Origin: Dryococelus australis
Taxonomy: Eukaryota; Arthropoda; Insecta; Phasmatodea; Phasmatidae
Direction of reading: 5' to 3'
DNA length: 64,000 nucleotides
Assembly (NCBI GenBank): GCA_029891345.1
Contig: CM057005.1
Span: forward strand, 67,403,760-67,467,759
The notes under the pieces were generated by a model, which saw nothing but the letters and a program-made list of their open reading frames with translations, searched no databases and had not been told where the DNA came from. Below are positions 11,381 to 22,559 of the stretch, one piece after another (the stretch's first letter is position 1; every line of letters starts with the position of its first letter). The translations under genes and the position numbers were made by a program.

Positions 11381-11904
11381 TATCAGCGATTCAATAAAAT
11401 CTAGGGAAAACAACACGACGTGTTTGCTCCTACTGATTTTATGCATCCTTCACGAGCAATAAATGCACGAATAAAGCAGATTCATCTATTCTAGCAACTA
11501 ACACTATGCCTTAGTTAATACACTGCAATATAATTAAAACACTGAAGAAGTAGAAGATGCTTTTATTTTTCTGTCAAATCATCGTCGTTAGGAGGTGTCA
11601 ATGTAATGCGGAATTTAGCACCAATCAGCTACTACCCGGGTGGGTTTCGCTCTTACTATATATAATTACTCCTTGGTTCGCGTTTGGGTCATTAGTTTTA
11701 ATGGATGGATCGATGAACACTGGCATGTGCCAATACATCTGCAAAAGCAAGCTGCTTGCACTGTGTAATGTGGAGTAGGACCTTTCCTGCATCAGCAAAA
11801 TAATAATTCTGTTCACGACGCACGGTCAAATGCATCATGGTTTGTATACGAATCAGCGGGACTGCCCAACTGTTCCTCTCGAATTCTCACTTAAATCCAA
11901 TATA
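11381..11904. other. No supported feature
   Basis: Unannotated sequence. Two overlapping frames of 63-73 codons on opposite strands have no recognisable content. Confidence 0.5.
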
Positions 11905-12329
11905 TAGGCTGTTCGCGGTGAAATGAGCACTTTTGATTGCCCTGCTTAGGATATACTTGTATGCACGTTGTGTCTTCTTCCGCCTTATGTAAAATTAATA
12001 TTGCCACGGGCCTCAGCACTTTAATCATGCATTGGTCAAATGGAACTATAATATTATTAGGAAAGTAAATATTTTAAAAATCTCCTCATGTTTACAATTC
12101 TATACATTAAAAAAAAAAACAGAAATGGAAAGATGTCATTTAACTTATCACAAATGGTTACCTGACACTTTTTATTCGGTGTCAATATATGGAACTACTT
12201 TTCACCCTACGTTACCAACTTTACTGGTTACATGTCACTCTGTGCGCCCGTTAAACTATATGCAGGCAGGGGCAGTGACATTTTTCTAAGGTTGATTTCA
12301 AAAGTGCTCACATTATCGTGAACAGCCTT
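11905..12329. mobile_element. MITE A copy 3 (425 bp)
   Basis: It starts TAGGCTGTTCGCGGTGAAAT after TA (11903-11904) and ends ATTATCGTGAACAGCCTT followed by GA. It holds the full interior found in other long copies, including CACTTTTTATTCGGTGTC and ATATGCAGGCAGGGGCAGTG. Confidence 0.9.
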
Positions 12330-12636
12330 GAAAATTAAGAACTTGCAGGCTAACAATTTTCTTCCCTCCCTAAAATGTTAACGTAACAAATTAATCATCA
12401 AAAAACTATCCCAAAAAATTTACAATAGTGACCCGTGTGGCCTCTACGTCGTTCTCTGCACTCTTACCAGTGTTGCCAACCCTACCACTTGTAAATGCAC
12501 GAGATTGGACAAATTAAACACAGTAGATAGCAGTATATTTAAATTGCAAATCTTAATTATCCAGTTAATATAAAATATATATAATTGGTTATTTATAAAC
12601 ACTTGTTCATTCAAGCTCGTTAAGTAGAAAAATTCG

Positions 12637-12637
<1 letters not shown>

Positions 12638-12709
<72 letters not shown>
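12638..12709. repeat. (AT)n microsatellite
   Basis: An AT dinucleotide run of about 72 bp. It produces a spurious tyrosine/isoleucine-repeat frame on the minus strand (12444-12914). Confidence 0.95.
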
Positions 12710-12710
<1 letters not shown>

Positions 12711-12714
<4 letters not shown>

Positions 12715-12775
12715 TAACGCGAATTTTGCAATATTATATATATATATATATAATATGCAAAATTCGCGTTATTAT
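12711..12775. repeat. 65-bp palindrome with 20-bp perfect arms
   Basis: ATAATAACGCGAATTTTGCA at 12711-12730 is exactly reverse-complemented at 12756-12775, around an AT-rich centre. A third, forward arm AATAATAAAGCGAATTTTGC occurs at about 13013-13032. It probably marks the termini of a small TIR element, either a folded or collapsed copy or two abutting ends. Confidence 0.75.
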
Positions 12776-13169
12776 TTGGAACCAGGTTAAACTTCATAGC
12801 ACTGTATACACTCGAGCCAGCGTCGTTTCTCCGCTGGCTGCTGTATAGTTGTGAAGCCACGCCCTTTCTGACTGAACTGCATGTGATTGGAGCACGCAGC
12901 TGTGAAGCGTTCATTTATAGGCGCAGAGATACCAAGGGTATGTCAAGTAAAGTATGGTCCAATAACAAACATGTTGCAAAGGTACACGATTTGAAGTTTA
13001 ACTTGTCCTCAAATAATAAAGCGAATTTTGCAGGCCTTTATATATAAAAAATCGGTCTACTCATAAGCAAAAAAGACTATCTGAGAACAACTAATGGCCG
13101 TAGCCTGCCTCAGCCTCCAAGAATATTAGTCCTTTTCACAATTCACAAGGCTTCACAACACTAAACTAC

Positions 13170-13247
13170 GAGCGGCTCCGCCGGGAATCGAGCCCGGTTC
13201 GCCTTGGTGGGAAGCGAGTGGTCTGGACACTGCACAACCGCGGCCCC
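13170..13247 (-). repeat. SINE S1 head only
   Basis: The minus strand reads GGGGCCGCGGTTGTGCAG, then CTTCCCACCAAGGCG, then AACCGGGCTCGATTCCCGGC. It contains A- and B-box positions but no body, so it is a truncated copy. Confidence 0.7.
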
Positions 13248-13947
13248 TTCGTTCGGTGGTGTAACAATTTGTGGAGGCGTCATGTGTCTTGCCCTTCTGT
13301 AAATTTAGGACAGGGCCCCAGAACTGGAGTAAGTGGATACTTAGCACAGTTTTCGTTCACCGAGATGCATTCATATATTGTACACGATCTCTGATGCTTG
13401 TCTCCGCAGTTATACGCCTGGCATGATGATATTGAGTTTTAAAATCCTCGCAGTCTGACGCGATTGAATATTTAAAGTTGTGTGTTACAGGCATGTTATC
13501 TTAAAATATAAAAATTTCAATGCAGACATGTCCACGTGGTATTGAAACATTGTTTCAATAGGTTCTTTTAACTGGCTACGAAATACGGAAGGACAAAAAA
13601 CAGGATACCTGCCTCAATCGTTTTTAATTTCAACAATAAATCAATACATTACTTTGAAAAAAATTCAACCACGTGAGATCTTCTGCAAAATTAGTATAGA
13701 AAAGTTAAACTGAGAAAATAATGTCTGCGCAGCTTTGAGGGAGGTAACATAGGGGTGAAAGTGTAGGGGGAAGATTTCTCCCGGATGCTCGGCGCTGGAG
13801 GGAGAGAAACCACGTGGCCCTACTTGGCTTGTACACTCCATACTATTAACATCGCTCTCTGCTACCGCACTCTTAAATACCGCCGACGACGTGATTTATG
13901 TTTTTTCAGACAGGTAATATGCAAGCGCCGAGCAGCTCTCTTCTGAC
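13248..13947. other. No supported feature
   Basis: Mixed-composition sequence with no shared repeat and no coherent frame. GC is slightly raised at 13735-13870. Confidence 0.45.
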
Positions 13948-14376
13948 CTTCCTTTCAAGCTCAGCTGTAATAAAATAACTTTCAGTGTCGTTACTGGGGC
14001 CAGAATATTGCCACACTAATGTCACTGCAGTGACTGACTATCCCGGTAGTTACCAACACTAAGAAGCCACGAGATAGCTTGTTCTTCACACGTTGCTCGA
14101 GTTTAAGTGACGTCAAGTTCTACACAGAACAGGCAACTTGCTGCGTAGAACAATGTTCAGCACACTACACGAACTCCATTTCAGTTCGTTCCCACATCAC
14201 TGCGCCCCCACTTTAGTTCAGGTTGCTACAACCAGCAACATAGAATGAAGACAGAAGACATTTGCAAACCGCTGTTGCAGTGCCAGACTACTTCCAGTTG
14301 TTTCTTTTCAGTTTGGTTCGTTATTATTAACTAAGGGCATCACTGACCCCACAATTGTCTAAACTATTGGCGTCCT
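13948..14376 (+). repeat. Inverted-pair segment, left member
   Basis: This segment is the reverse complement of parts of 19256-20270. Shared words include GGGGCCAGAATAT, ACTACCGGGATAG (as its complement here), TTGCAAACCGCTGTTGCAGT, TAACGAACCAAACTGAAAAG (as its complement here) and the boundary ACAATTGTCTAAAC. The right member is longer because MITE A copy 7 and other sequence were inserted in it. I see no coding content in either. Confidence 0.8.
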
Positions 14377-14394
14377 TCTAATTTATAAATGTCC

Positions 14395-14600
14395 CCGGCC
14401 CAATCCCACGCCCTCAGTGTAGCTTAGCTCCAAGTCATATCCAAAATGAGGCCATTACAGCCCAATCCCTAGCAGCCGCGATGCATGTCTCCTTGCATGA
14501 ATTCCTTCCCTTGTAGGCGTATGGAACCGAGCTCTAAGACGCAATTAGCTCCCGCCTGGCTATTTCCAAACTGTAGTTGAACTGCCAAGCCGCAATTTAA
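14395..14600 (+). repeat. Interspersed repeat I, copy 1
   Basis: It shares an ordered series of words with 31815-31970: CCAATCCCT, GATGCATGTCTCC versus GATGCACGCCTACC, TGCATGAATTCCTTCC and TAGGCGTA, GCTCTAAGACGC versus CCCTGAGACGC, TTAGC. No tRNA boxes or TIRs are visible, so the class is unknown. Confidence 0.6.
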
Positions 14601-15260
14601 TTTTCCCGGTGTACCAGGGTACCGCCGGGAATCTGTACCCATGCTGAGAATTTTTCCCTTTCTCGCTGCCTCTGGGGGTTTGGGGGATAAAGTTAAATTC
14701 CGAGGAATTTAAAAAATCTTACGAATTTTAAAAATTTTAGGACTTTTAGTTTCTGTCGCGAGTACCAGGCAGCGGGCTTGCGACAGTTGATTCATTTAGA
14801 AAAGTGGAAGTTAATGCCAAAGGTGATTTTAATTTAATTAGATTTTAAAATGTCATACTCATACCTTGCTTCCCGAACCAATCGAGTCATATTAGTATTG
14901 AGAATAAGTTATTAGATAAGTGTTAGTGTAGTATTTGAATTGTGTGTATTATGCAATATAACATTGGAGATTAAGTTTGAATACGTATACTGAACTAATT
15001 GGTATTCTTATTGTTAGTATTAATGCAATTAATACACGGGCTTGAGAGTCAATAACAAAAGTTATTTGTAAGAAGTGTGTGCGTGTATTTCGTGTGAGTG
15101 TCTGAGGGAGACTGACATTAAATTTAACTCTGAGCTGTTTAAAAGTAATATTTACAACAGGAAACTTGCAAAATTCAACCGAAAATGGTTTAATAAGAAT
15201 TAAGTAAGCGGGTATGATACTCCGAGTGAGGTTTCGGAGCTACAGAAGACATTTGAATTA
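14600..15260. other. No supported feature
   Basis: AT-rich sequence after a short GC patch. No repeat or gene was recognised. Confidence 0.5.
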
Positions 15261-15686
15261 AAGGCTGTTCACGATGAAGTGAGCACTTTTGAACTCAACC
15301 TTATAAAAAAGTCACTGCCTCTACCTGCACATATTTTAACTGGTGCACTGAGTGACAAATGCACCCAGTAAATTTGGTAACGACGGGAAGAAAAGTAGTT
15401 CCCTATCTTAACGTCGAATAAAAAGTGTTGGGTAACCATTTAGGCTACAATAACTTAAATGATTCCTTCGTCTTCTGTTCTTATGCATCGAAGTGTTAAA
15501 AAAGACCAGATTTGAAACGTATTTAATTTTGTAATAATTTCACAGTTTCACCTGACAGACGCATGCATAAAGTGATGAGGCCGATGGCAATGTTAATTTT
15601 ACGTAAGGCGGAAGAATATACAAAGTGCATACAAGTAGATCTTAAGCAGGGCTTTCAAAAATGCTCATTTTGCCGTGAACGGCCTA
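15261..15686. mobile_element. MITE A copy 4 (426 bp)
   Basis: TA (15259-15260), then AAGGCTGTTCACGATGAAGT; the right end is TTTTGCCGTGAACGGCCTA, then TA (15687-15688). This is a full-length form with a perfect TA duplication. Confidence 0.9.
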
Positions 15687-15893
15687 TAGTAATTTACGAG
15701 GTGCGCAAGGCGGCGGCAGAGAGGGACCATTGCACCCGGGCGGAGTGGCGCCAACTCGGCGGCGCAGTTAACAGAATAACTGACCGCCCCGAACGTTGTT
15801 TACGCGCCGGCTGCCAGCCGGCCGCCCCACTGGTTATTACGGTCCCGAACTCCGCCTGACCCCAGCCCGCACGCTACGCCAACAACCACACAC
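15687..15893. other. GC-rich spacer between two MITE A copies
   Basis: A CpG-rich sequence of about 200 bp. A 98-codon frame (15563-15859) begins inside the MITE and is not considered a gene. Confidence 0.45.
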
Positions 15894-15895
15894 TA

Positions 15896-16296
15896 TAGGC
15901 TATTCACGGTGAAATGAGCACTTTTGAAAGCCCTGCTTAAGATCTACTTGCATGCACATTGTGTATTCTTCCGCCTTACGTAATATTAACATTGTCATGA
16001 GTATCGTCACTTTATTCATGCGTCGGTCCAGTGAAACATGAAATTATTAGAAAAGTAAATATTTAACAAATCTTCTAGTTTTTACACTTCGGTGAATTAA
16101 AAAAAAAACAGCAAGCGAAAGAAATAATTTAATTTATCACTAATGGTTACCTAGCACTTTTTATTCGACATTAAGATATGGAGCTACTTTCCGTCCATCG
16201 CTACCAACATTACTGGCCTATTAAAATATATGCAGGTAGGGGCAGTGACGTTTTTCTACGTTGATTTCAAGAGTGGTTAATTTATCGTGAACGATT
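15896..16296. mobile_element. MITE A copy 5
   Basis: It starts TAGGCTATTCACGGTGAAAT after TA (15894-15895). The right end is diverged (TTTATCGTGAACGATT). The interior has the same word order as copies 3, 9 and 14. Confidence 0.85.
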
Positions 16297-16537
16297 TGGG
16301 TAAATTAAATTATTTATTTCGATTTTTTTTAATACATCGAAGTGAGAAAATGAGTAGTAAGTATTATAAGAAATTTACTTTTTAACAATTTCACATTTTC
16401 ACTTTACTGGCGTATGAATAAAGTGATACGGCCCATGGCAATGTTAATGTCACATAAGGTGGAGGAATACACGCCGTGCATACAAGTAGATCTTTAGCAG
16501 GGCTTTCAAAAGTGCTCATTTTACCGTTAACAGCATA
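16297..16537. mobile_element. MITE A copy 6, left-truncated and abutting copy 5
   Basis: The order is ATACATCGAAGTGAGAAAAT, GCGTATGAATAAAGTGATAC, TACAAGTAGATCTTTAGC, and a right end TTTTACCGTTAACAGCATA, then TA. Its left half is missing. It joins copy 5 directly in the opposite orientation, so one copy inserted into, or recombined with, the other. Confidence 0.8.
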
Positions 16538-16642
16538 TACAGAGGTGGAACTGTAGAGTGAATACGGGGCACAGCAATCTCGCTAGCTGTGCAGCACCAG
16601 TCTACGTGTACTAACATTGAACTGCTCTTCTGCACATAAGAG

Positions 16643-16830
16643 GCCCGGGTAGTGAAGTGGTTAGACTACTCGCCTCCCACCTAGGCGAACCGGGCTCGAT
16701 CCCCGGCCGGGTCACCGGGTTTTCTCATGTGGGAATCGTGCCGAACGATGCCGCTCAAATATCTTCACTCTTCACCCTTTGCCGCTAATGCTAGCGTCAG
16801 TAGTCATTAAAAACAAATTGGGTTAGATTT
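16643..16830 (+). repeat. tRNA-derived SINE S1
   Basis: The head is GGTAGTGAAGTGGTTAGACT, then CTCGCCTCCCACCTAGGCGA, then a B box-like GGGCTCGATCCCC, body GGGAATCGTGCCGAACGATG, and a CTTCACTCTTCACCC tail. The head is well preserved. Confidence 0.85.
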
Positions 16831-19255
16831 GGCTTTACTCAGATGACAGAATTAGTTTCAAACTTAAGTACTTTGGACTTTGAATACAGAAACTTTCACT
16901 AATTTCTGTTTTATACTGCAGTCCTTGCCACTATCCGTTAGACCAACAACAGTGTGTCTGTCATTTGGCAATCGTAGGTACTCCATATGCATGTGCAAAC
17001 TAACTTTCTGTTTGAAGACTTTCATTGTACTGAACCAAGAACTACCTAAACTCTGGTACTTAGGGCCTACGTGCTTAGTTAAGTATACTTTGATTAAATC
17101 TAAGATATAAAAATAAATCAATATGGCACTGGTAACATTCTCAGAAAAATTATTACCTAATAATAAACAGTTCTCTCACAGTGACAACTAAAAAACGCTT
17201 TACCTGATAGAGTATAACTTTTTTTATGGAACGAGATCCTGGAAAACAAACGCAAACTTGAAAAAATCTATACGAGTAGAAAAAGAAAAGGTAAGTAGAT
17301 GTCTCAAAGTGAAGTCGTATGTGGCATTAAAAAAATTAGACAGCTAAGTGTGTGCAGCATGCGGACATGGATCTACGAAAGTGGAAGGGGCCGAGGAAAA
17401 GAATCAATATGAGGCTTTAATCCCATTTATCCTGCACGCCACGAGAGCTTCAGAGAATTCATCCGGGCAGCAAATGAAATTGCTCTCGCTGTCAATAGTA
17501 CTACGAACCAATGGAAAAAAGCTATCGGAAGCCGCACCACTCAGCGCACAAAAGGAAGCCTTTGTAACAGGAGTGGCGTAGAAAGGGCGCGAGAAAGGTT
17601 TATACATCAAATTCTGGCGAAGTGCCTGGAAAGGTATGGAAAAAATCGTAAAAGTGGAGGGGGGTGGAGATAATATTTATAACATCATAAAAAAAATCAA
17701 TACGAAACGGAATGTGCGTAAGCTACAAATTAATTATTTACTTGGGGTAGACATGTGTGGTAATTTACAGTGTATGTTTTAAAATGCGAAACTTTCAATA
17801 TCATCGCGCTTTCCACTGGAGGCTATGTCACTCCCCGAATTACAAAAAAAAAATCTAGAAAATACTATTGCAACAATGCCGGAAACCTGCACCCACCCTC
17901 CAAACATAGTGGAATTATTCTTTCATGTTACTACCAAGATCATTTGGCGGATGCATGGAACTTTGAAATGTAAGCCTGGCGTTAATAAAAAAGTAAATCA
18001 CACCTAGGGCAGCTTTAACCACACTGTAAATCAAACTCTGTTCGTCATGATGGGAGAAGGGTGGTACCTACATGTATAGGATTGACTATGTATTAAGTAC
18101 GGAAGCACTCAGAGTTCCTGTAACATCGATATTTTTGAGACTTTACTCCATTATGTCAATTATGTGATGCGAGTCCATGACGTAGATTTTCTATATAATC
18201 GAGACAGGAAATTAAAACTTATAAAATTTCCCGTTTAGTTGATACAGTGGCCGATAGCTCTAGAACAAACAGAATATAAATGCAAATGAAAATTCGGTTG
18301 GTCTCTTTGGAAGGATTCGCAGCACCTGCATTCCATCATCGTGTTAGTGTATACGTAATAGTTAAACATGGCAATTTCAAACACTTTCAGGCATTAAGTC
18401 TCATGATATCACTTAGATATTGCTAAATTAGCTCATATCCTATAGGGACATCTACAGTAGTTGACATATGCATTGTGACACCCAGGAGTATATTACATGA
18501 TTGAACACATTACTTTAATTTGGAGCCTTATTTTATAGTATTAGAAAGTTTTCTCTGTCTTACCTAAGTAATTTTTCCGGACATCAGAAGACCTTTTGTT
18601 CACTTTTAACTTTTGTGTTACGCGCAAGAGTTGTTCAAATACGTGAGTTAATTTGGAAAGTGGCATTTTACTACGAAGTGAAGAACGGGAGAAAAAGCTA
18701 GCAGTAGTTTTAAGTGTCGATATTGTTTGTTGAGGTCACGCGAAATTTAGAAGGAAACCATATCGTAAAGTTGATTTAGTACCCAATGAATCATCATTGA
18801 TTTAAAAAGAAAATAGGTTGTTTTTCCTACATATTCGTACGAAGTCAGATAATTACATAGTTCTTCACTAACAACTTTACTTTCCCGAAACAGTCTTAAA
18901 ACACAAGTTTACTAATACTTTTTTCATACTATCACGTTATACAGACAAAACGTACTGTGTATACAACGTGAAAAATCATTACTTTCCAACCTTTTATTTA
19001 TTAAATGTATATTGCTGATATAATATGTATGTATATATGTATATTCGTACTACGGTTACACATTACAATGATCTGTGTACAACTTGTAATTCCTAAAGAC
19101 ACACGAACTGAGATGATACGGATGGAGCAGCAGCGAAATAAACACCACGAAAGTAAATAGGATCACCTTTAAAAGACTCCTGTCGCCTACGTAAGAATAA
19201 TTCCCCCCCATTTTTTCTACTCTAAGGGCGTGGGAACGAGACGGGGACATTGCAG
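16831..19255. other. About 2.4 kb with no supported feature
   Basis: The longest frames are 60-85 codons and overlap on both strands without domain signal (for example 16864-17121 minus and 17348-17581 plus). I found no TIRs or SINE boxes. A (TATG)-like run at 19023-19045 is the only simple repeat. Confidence 0.5.
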
Positions 19256-20270
19256 GACGACAGTTGTTTAGACAATTGTCTTAGTTTTATTTTTTGCGAA
19301 ATAAATAATAACGAACCAAACTGAAAAGAAACAACTGGAAGTAGTTTGGCACTGCAACAGCGGTTTGCAAATGTCTTCTGTCTTCATTCTATGTTGCTGG
19401 TGGTAGCAACCTGAACTGAAGTGGGGACGCCGTGACATGGGAACGAACTGAAATGGAGTTAGTATGGTGTGCTAAACATTATTCTGTGCAGCAAGTTGCC
19501 AGTTCTGCGTTGAACTTAATGACACTAAACTCGAGCAACGTCCGAAGAACCTGCTCCGAGCGAGGAGAAGAAGAACCGCAAATAATTCCCTGTACTACGG
19601 ACTGCTGGAGGAAAGGAAAAACACGCACTACAGGCTGTTCACAATAAAGTGAGCACTTTTGAAATCAACCTTAGAAAAAAGTCACTGCCCCTGCCTAAAT
19701 ATATTTTAACGTGTGCACAGAGTGGCATGCACCCAGTAAAGTTGGTAACGAGGGAGGGAAAGTAGTTCCATCATATTAACGTCGAATAAAAATTGTTAGG
19801 TAAACATTTGTGATAAGTCAAATTATTTCTTTCGCTTCCTGTTTTTTTTTTTATCATCGGAGTGTAAAAATGAGCAGATTTGTACAGTATTTACTTTTCT
19901 AATAATTTCACAGTTTCGCTTGACCGACGCATTAATAAAGTGATGAGACCCACATAAATGTTAATTTTACATAAGGCGGAAGAATAGGCCTACACAACGT
20001 GCATAAAAGTAGATAAGCAGAGCTTTCAAAAATGCTCATTTTACCGTGAACAGCCTTTACTTGTATTTTTCCCACAGCTGTCTTACGGCTTCTTGGTAAT
20101 GACAACTACCGGGATAGGGATTGCCAGTCACGTGGCTAGGCGAAGTCGTGATGCAGTTTATTATGAAGACGTGAGTGATGCTCCACGAAGTGACAGCAGC
20201 GTGACTATATTCTGGCCCCAGTTACGACATTGAAAGTTATTTAATTACAGAGAGAGTTTGAAAGAAAATT
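19256..20270 (-). repeat. Inverted-pair segment, right member
   Basis: It is homologous, in reverse orientation, to 13948-14376. Homology runs 19256-19545, is interrupted by unrelated sequence and by MITE A copy 7, and resumes at 20086-20265 (GGCTTCTTGGTAATG, ACTACCGGGATAG, CTGGCCCCAGTTACGACATT). The two members, 6.3 kb apart end to end, could be long terminal repeats of a large TIR element or two oppositely inserted copies of one repeat. Confidence 0.75.
19631..20057. mobile_element. MITE A copy 7 (427 bp)
   Basis: It begins CAGGCTGTTCACAATAAAGT after TA (19629-19630) and ends TTTTACCGTGAACAGCCTT before TA (20058-20059). It is inserted into the right member of the inverted pair. Confidence 0.9.
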
Positions 20271-20406
20271 TAGTTTCACTACAGCGATTCCTCCATGAGT
20301 ACTATTAAAACTGAGGGGCTGAATGTTGTTAGCATTAATTAACTATGTAGTCCTCTGGACTATAGTTTTAATTATGGACTAAGTACTTCGCAATGCTTAT
20401 TTTAAG

Positions 20407-20491
20407 AAGCCGACCTCCCGTGGCGCATTCGGTCGGTACGCCACCGGTCTGTGGTGCGGAAGGTTCTCGGTTCGAATCCCAGGCAAGGCAT
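20407..20491 (+). repeat. tRNA-like SINE head, family S2
   Basis: The A-box-like TGGCGCATTCGG is followed at normal spacing by the B box GGTTCGAATCCC, then AGGCAAGGCATGGATG and a TG-rich tail. It matches the head ending at about 9650. Confidence 0.65.
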
Positions 20492-21042
20492 GGATGTTTG
20501 TTTAAGTTACGCATATTACTGCGGGATGTTGATAAGCCCCTTAAAATACAAATACCATTTATTTGAAACATGATTAATCGTAACAATTTCGGCATAATTT
20601 TTATTAACCGTAATACTTCAAATAAAACAATAATGTAAAAATTAGCATAGAATTTCTAACAATTTGTGAAAATTATTATTGATAAGTGTTATGCGTTTTT
20701 CTTTTCTATTTTACTTTTTCAAGATACATACTTAATAATTGTTAAATGAAAGGCAGTAAAACTCGTCGACTTCGTGCACGTGTAAACAGCCTATATGAGT
20801 GGCAGAAGATTTCTTAGTGACAAAGGTCAGCTACATTACCAACACATAGGCTGTACATACCACACATATACACTATCTACCAAAAAGTAATTGGGCACCC
20901 GTGGAGATAGGTAATTCAGTACCTCAGTACGCCTTCGACGTAGGACCGCTGGTGTTTGTCCGTGGTAGCATGAACACAGAGGCCTATTGTAACATTCTGG
21001 ATAATGAAATGCTCCTAACATTGTGGCGTTTTTACGGAATGG

Positions 21043-21345
21043 ACCCATGTTTTCCTTGCAAATTCTGCTGTCTGAAGCATCCGGAATGGAAATATGCTTA
21101 AATTTGGTTAAAAATACAGACTATTTTAATAGAATATTTTTTTAGATTTAAAAAGTATATTTTAGTAAATTATTTTATAATGATGCAAAATATATACATT
21201 CTTCTTTCATATACAGCATAAATCGCACTTTTCTGACAGTTTTTATGGTGTCTGTACAATTTTTTTTTTGTGAATTCTTCACGTTGTATAGTCGCGTGCA
21301 GTGCTCATTAGGTAGTGGCTTTACTTCAACCTTAAGGTGGAGAGA
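21043..21345 (+). repeat. Interspersed repeat L, copy 1 (partial)
   Basis: It is closely similar to 26306-26612 in the same orientation: CTTGCAAATTCTGCT, GAAGCATCCG, TATACATTCTTCTTTCATAT, ACAGCATAAATCGCACTTTT, CACGTTGTA, GCAGTGCTC. The copy stops near 21345, while copy 2 continues another 400 bp. Confidence 0.8.
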
Positions 21346-21783
21346 GAGGAATCCAAATATGGTGTTACCAGTATTTGAGTCAAAATGTATTCAGGATTTA
21401 TTATTGAAATGTATTCTTTGAGAAGGCACATACAGTGTGCCACGCGGATGATTGATTAAATATTTGTAATTGCAATAATTTCCTTCCTTAATTTGTTTAA
21501 CATATAGAATAATTGGAAATTAACTATTTACTATAGAAGCGATAGTAGTACACGAAGTCAACCGGCAATCATGTATAATTTATAGTTAAATAATGTTTTA
21601 TGCACTAACGAAATCGTACATTTTCAGAATAATCTCAAACATAAGTAATGACAAAAATATATAAATCCAAGATGGCGTGTAATTTTTTCCCCAAGCTATA
21701 TTTAAATGTATGTGTGTTTTATATTTATTAATTTTAAGATCCTAGGTTGGCTCAGTTAATTAGTCACTGGCCGCCCCACTTAA

Positions 21784-22259
21784 GGTGGTCGCCTGGTTGA
21801 AGGAATTTTGCACGTCTGAGGCATAAAAGCGTGGGAGCTAGGGGCGACCGAGACATGCGCATCAATTCTCTTATCGCCTCTACGCGCAAAGCACTGAACT
21901 GGAGCGCAGTCTTGCCGTCGATAACGCGCTTCTATGAGACTTTCAGCGGAGACCCTACCATTTCATGACGTAATAATAAAAATAAAGGTTTGATGCATAT
22001 CCCTATTCCTTTTTTAATGCATTGTACCGCAATGTTCATACATAAAAATGACCGTTAAAATACCCGTTTGAGCCATTTTCACTATCACAAAAACATGCTT
22101 TAGAGAGAAATGGAGGAACTAAGAACGCATACAGACGTGTAACGTTTCTTAAATGCTATTCGTAAGCAGACTTCACTCAGAAACGTTTGACAGTTTTTTA
22201 ATAAAATGTTTTCTGTTGGAGCTCTGCACACAGTTCGGCGCCCTACCCAGGCGGCCACC
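21784..22259. mobile_element. piggyBac-like MITE F, copy 1 (476 bp)
   Basis: The termini GGTGGTCGCCTGG and CCAGGCGGCCACC form a 12/13 inverted repeat. TTAA is present on both sides (21780-21783 and 22260-22263), the exact duplication made by piggyBac transposases. No transposase frame is present. The interior includes GGGGCGACCGAGACATG and a CTCTACGCGCAAAGC word shared with copies at 44971 and 51903. Confidence 0.85.
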
Positions 22260-22279
22260 TTAATGAGTTGCCGGCAGGC

Positions 22280-22515
22280 GGGAGATTTATGGAATGGGGT
22301 TCTCACGTAGAATGTGGCGAACAATACCGTATTGTAGGGGTTTTCTCGGGGCTCTTCCATCACCTTCCCCCGTTTTCATTTCATTGCGTCTCAAACTCCA
22401 TCTCGTCTCACCTCACCAATTCTTCGGGCTCGCCAGGCCGACAGATCTGTGTGTCCCTCGGGTCGGGCAGCTGGCTCCTCGACTAGCGCCATCCATAAGC
22501 GACACTGCCTCAGGT
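22280..22515 (+). repeat. S1-like SINE body without head
   Basis: TTCTCACGTAGAATGTGGCG, GTAGGGGTTTTCTCGGGG and CCTTCCCCCGTTTTC follow the order of S1 bodies. The tRNA-like head is absent. It lies immediately right of the TTAA-flanked MITE. Confidence 0.5.
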
Positions 22516-22559
22516 GCAAGACCACATTTGAATTTTCATTTTCATTTTTTCATTACTTT

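Noticed and set aside
12444..12914. 156-codon minus frame with a long Tyr-Ile repeat
   Set aside because: It is translation of the (AT)n microsatellite.
15563..15859. 98-codon plus frame
   Set aside because: It starts inside MITE A copy 4 and continues into a GC-rich spacer. No domain.
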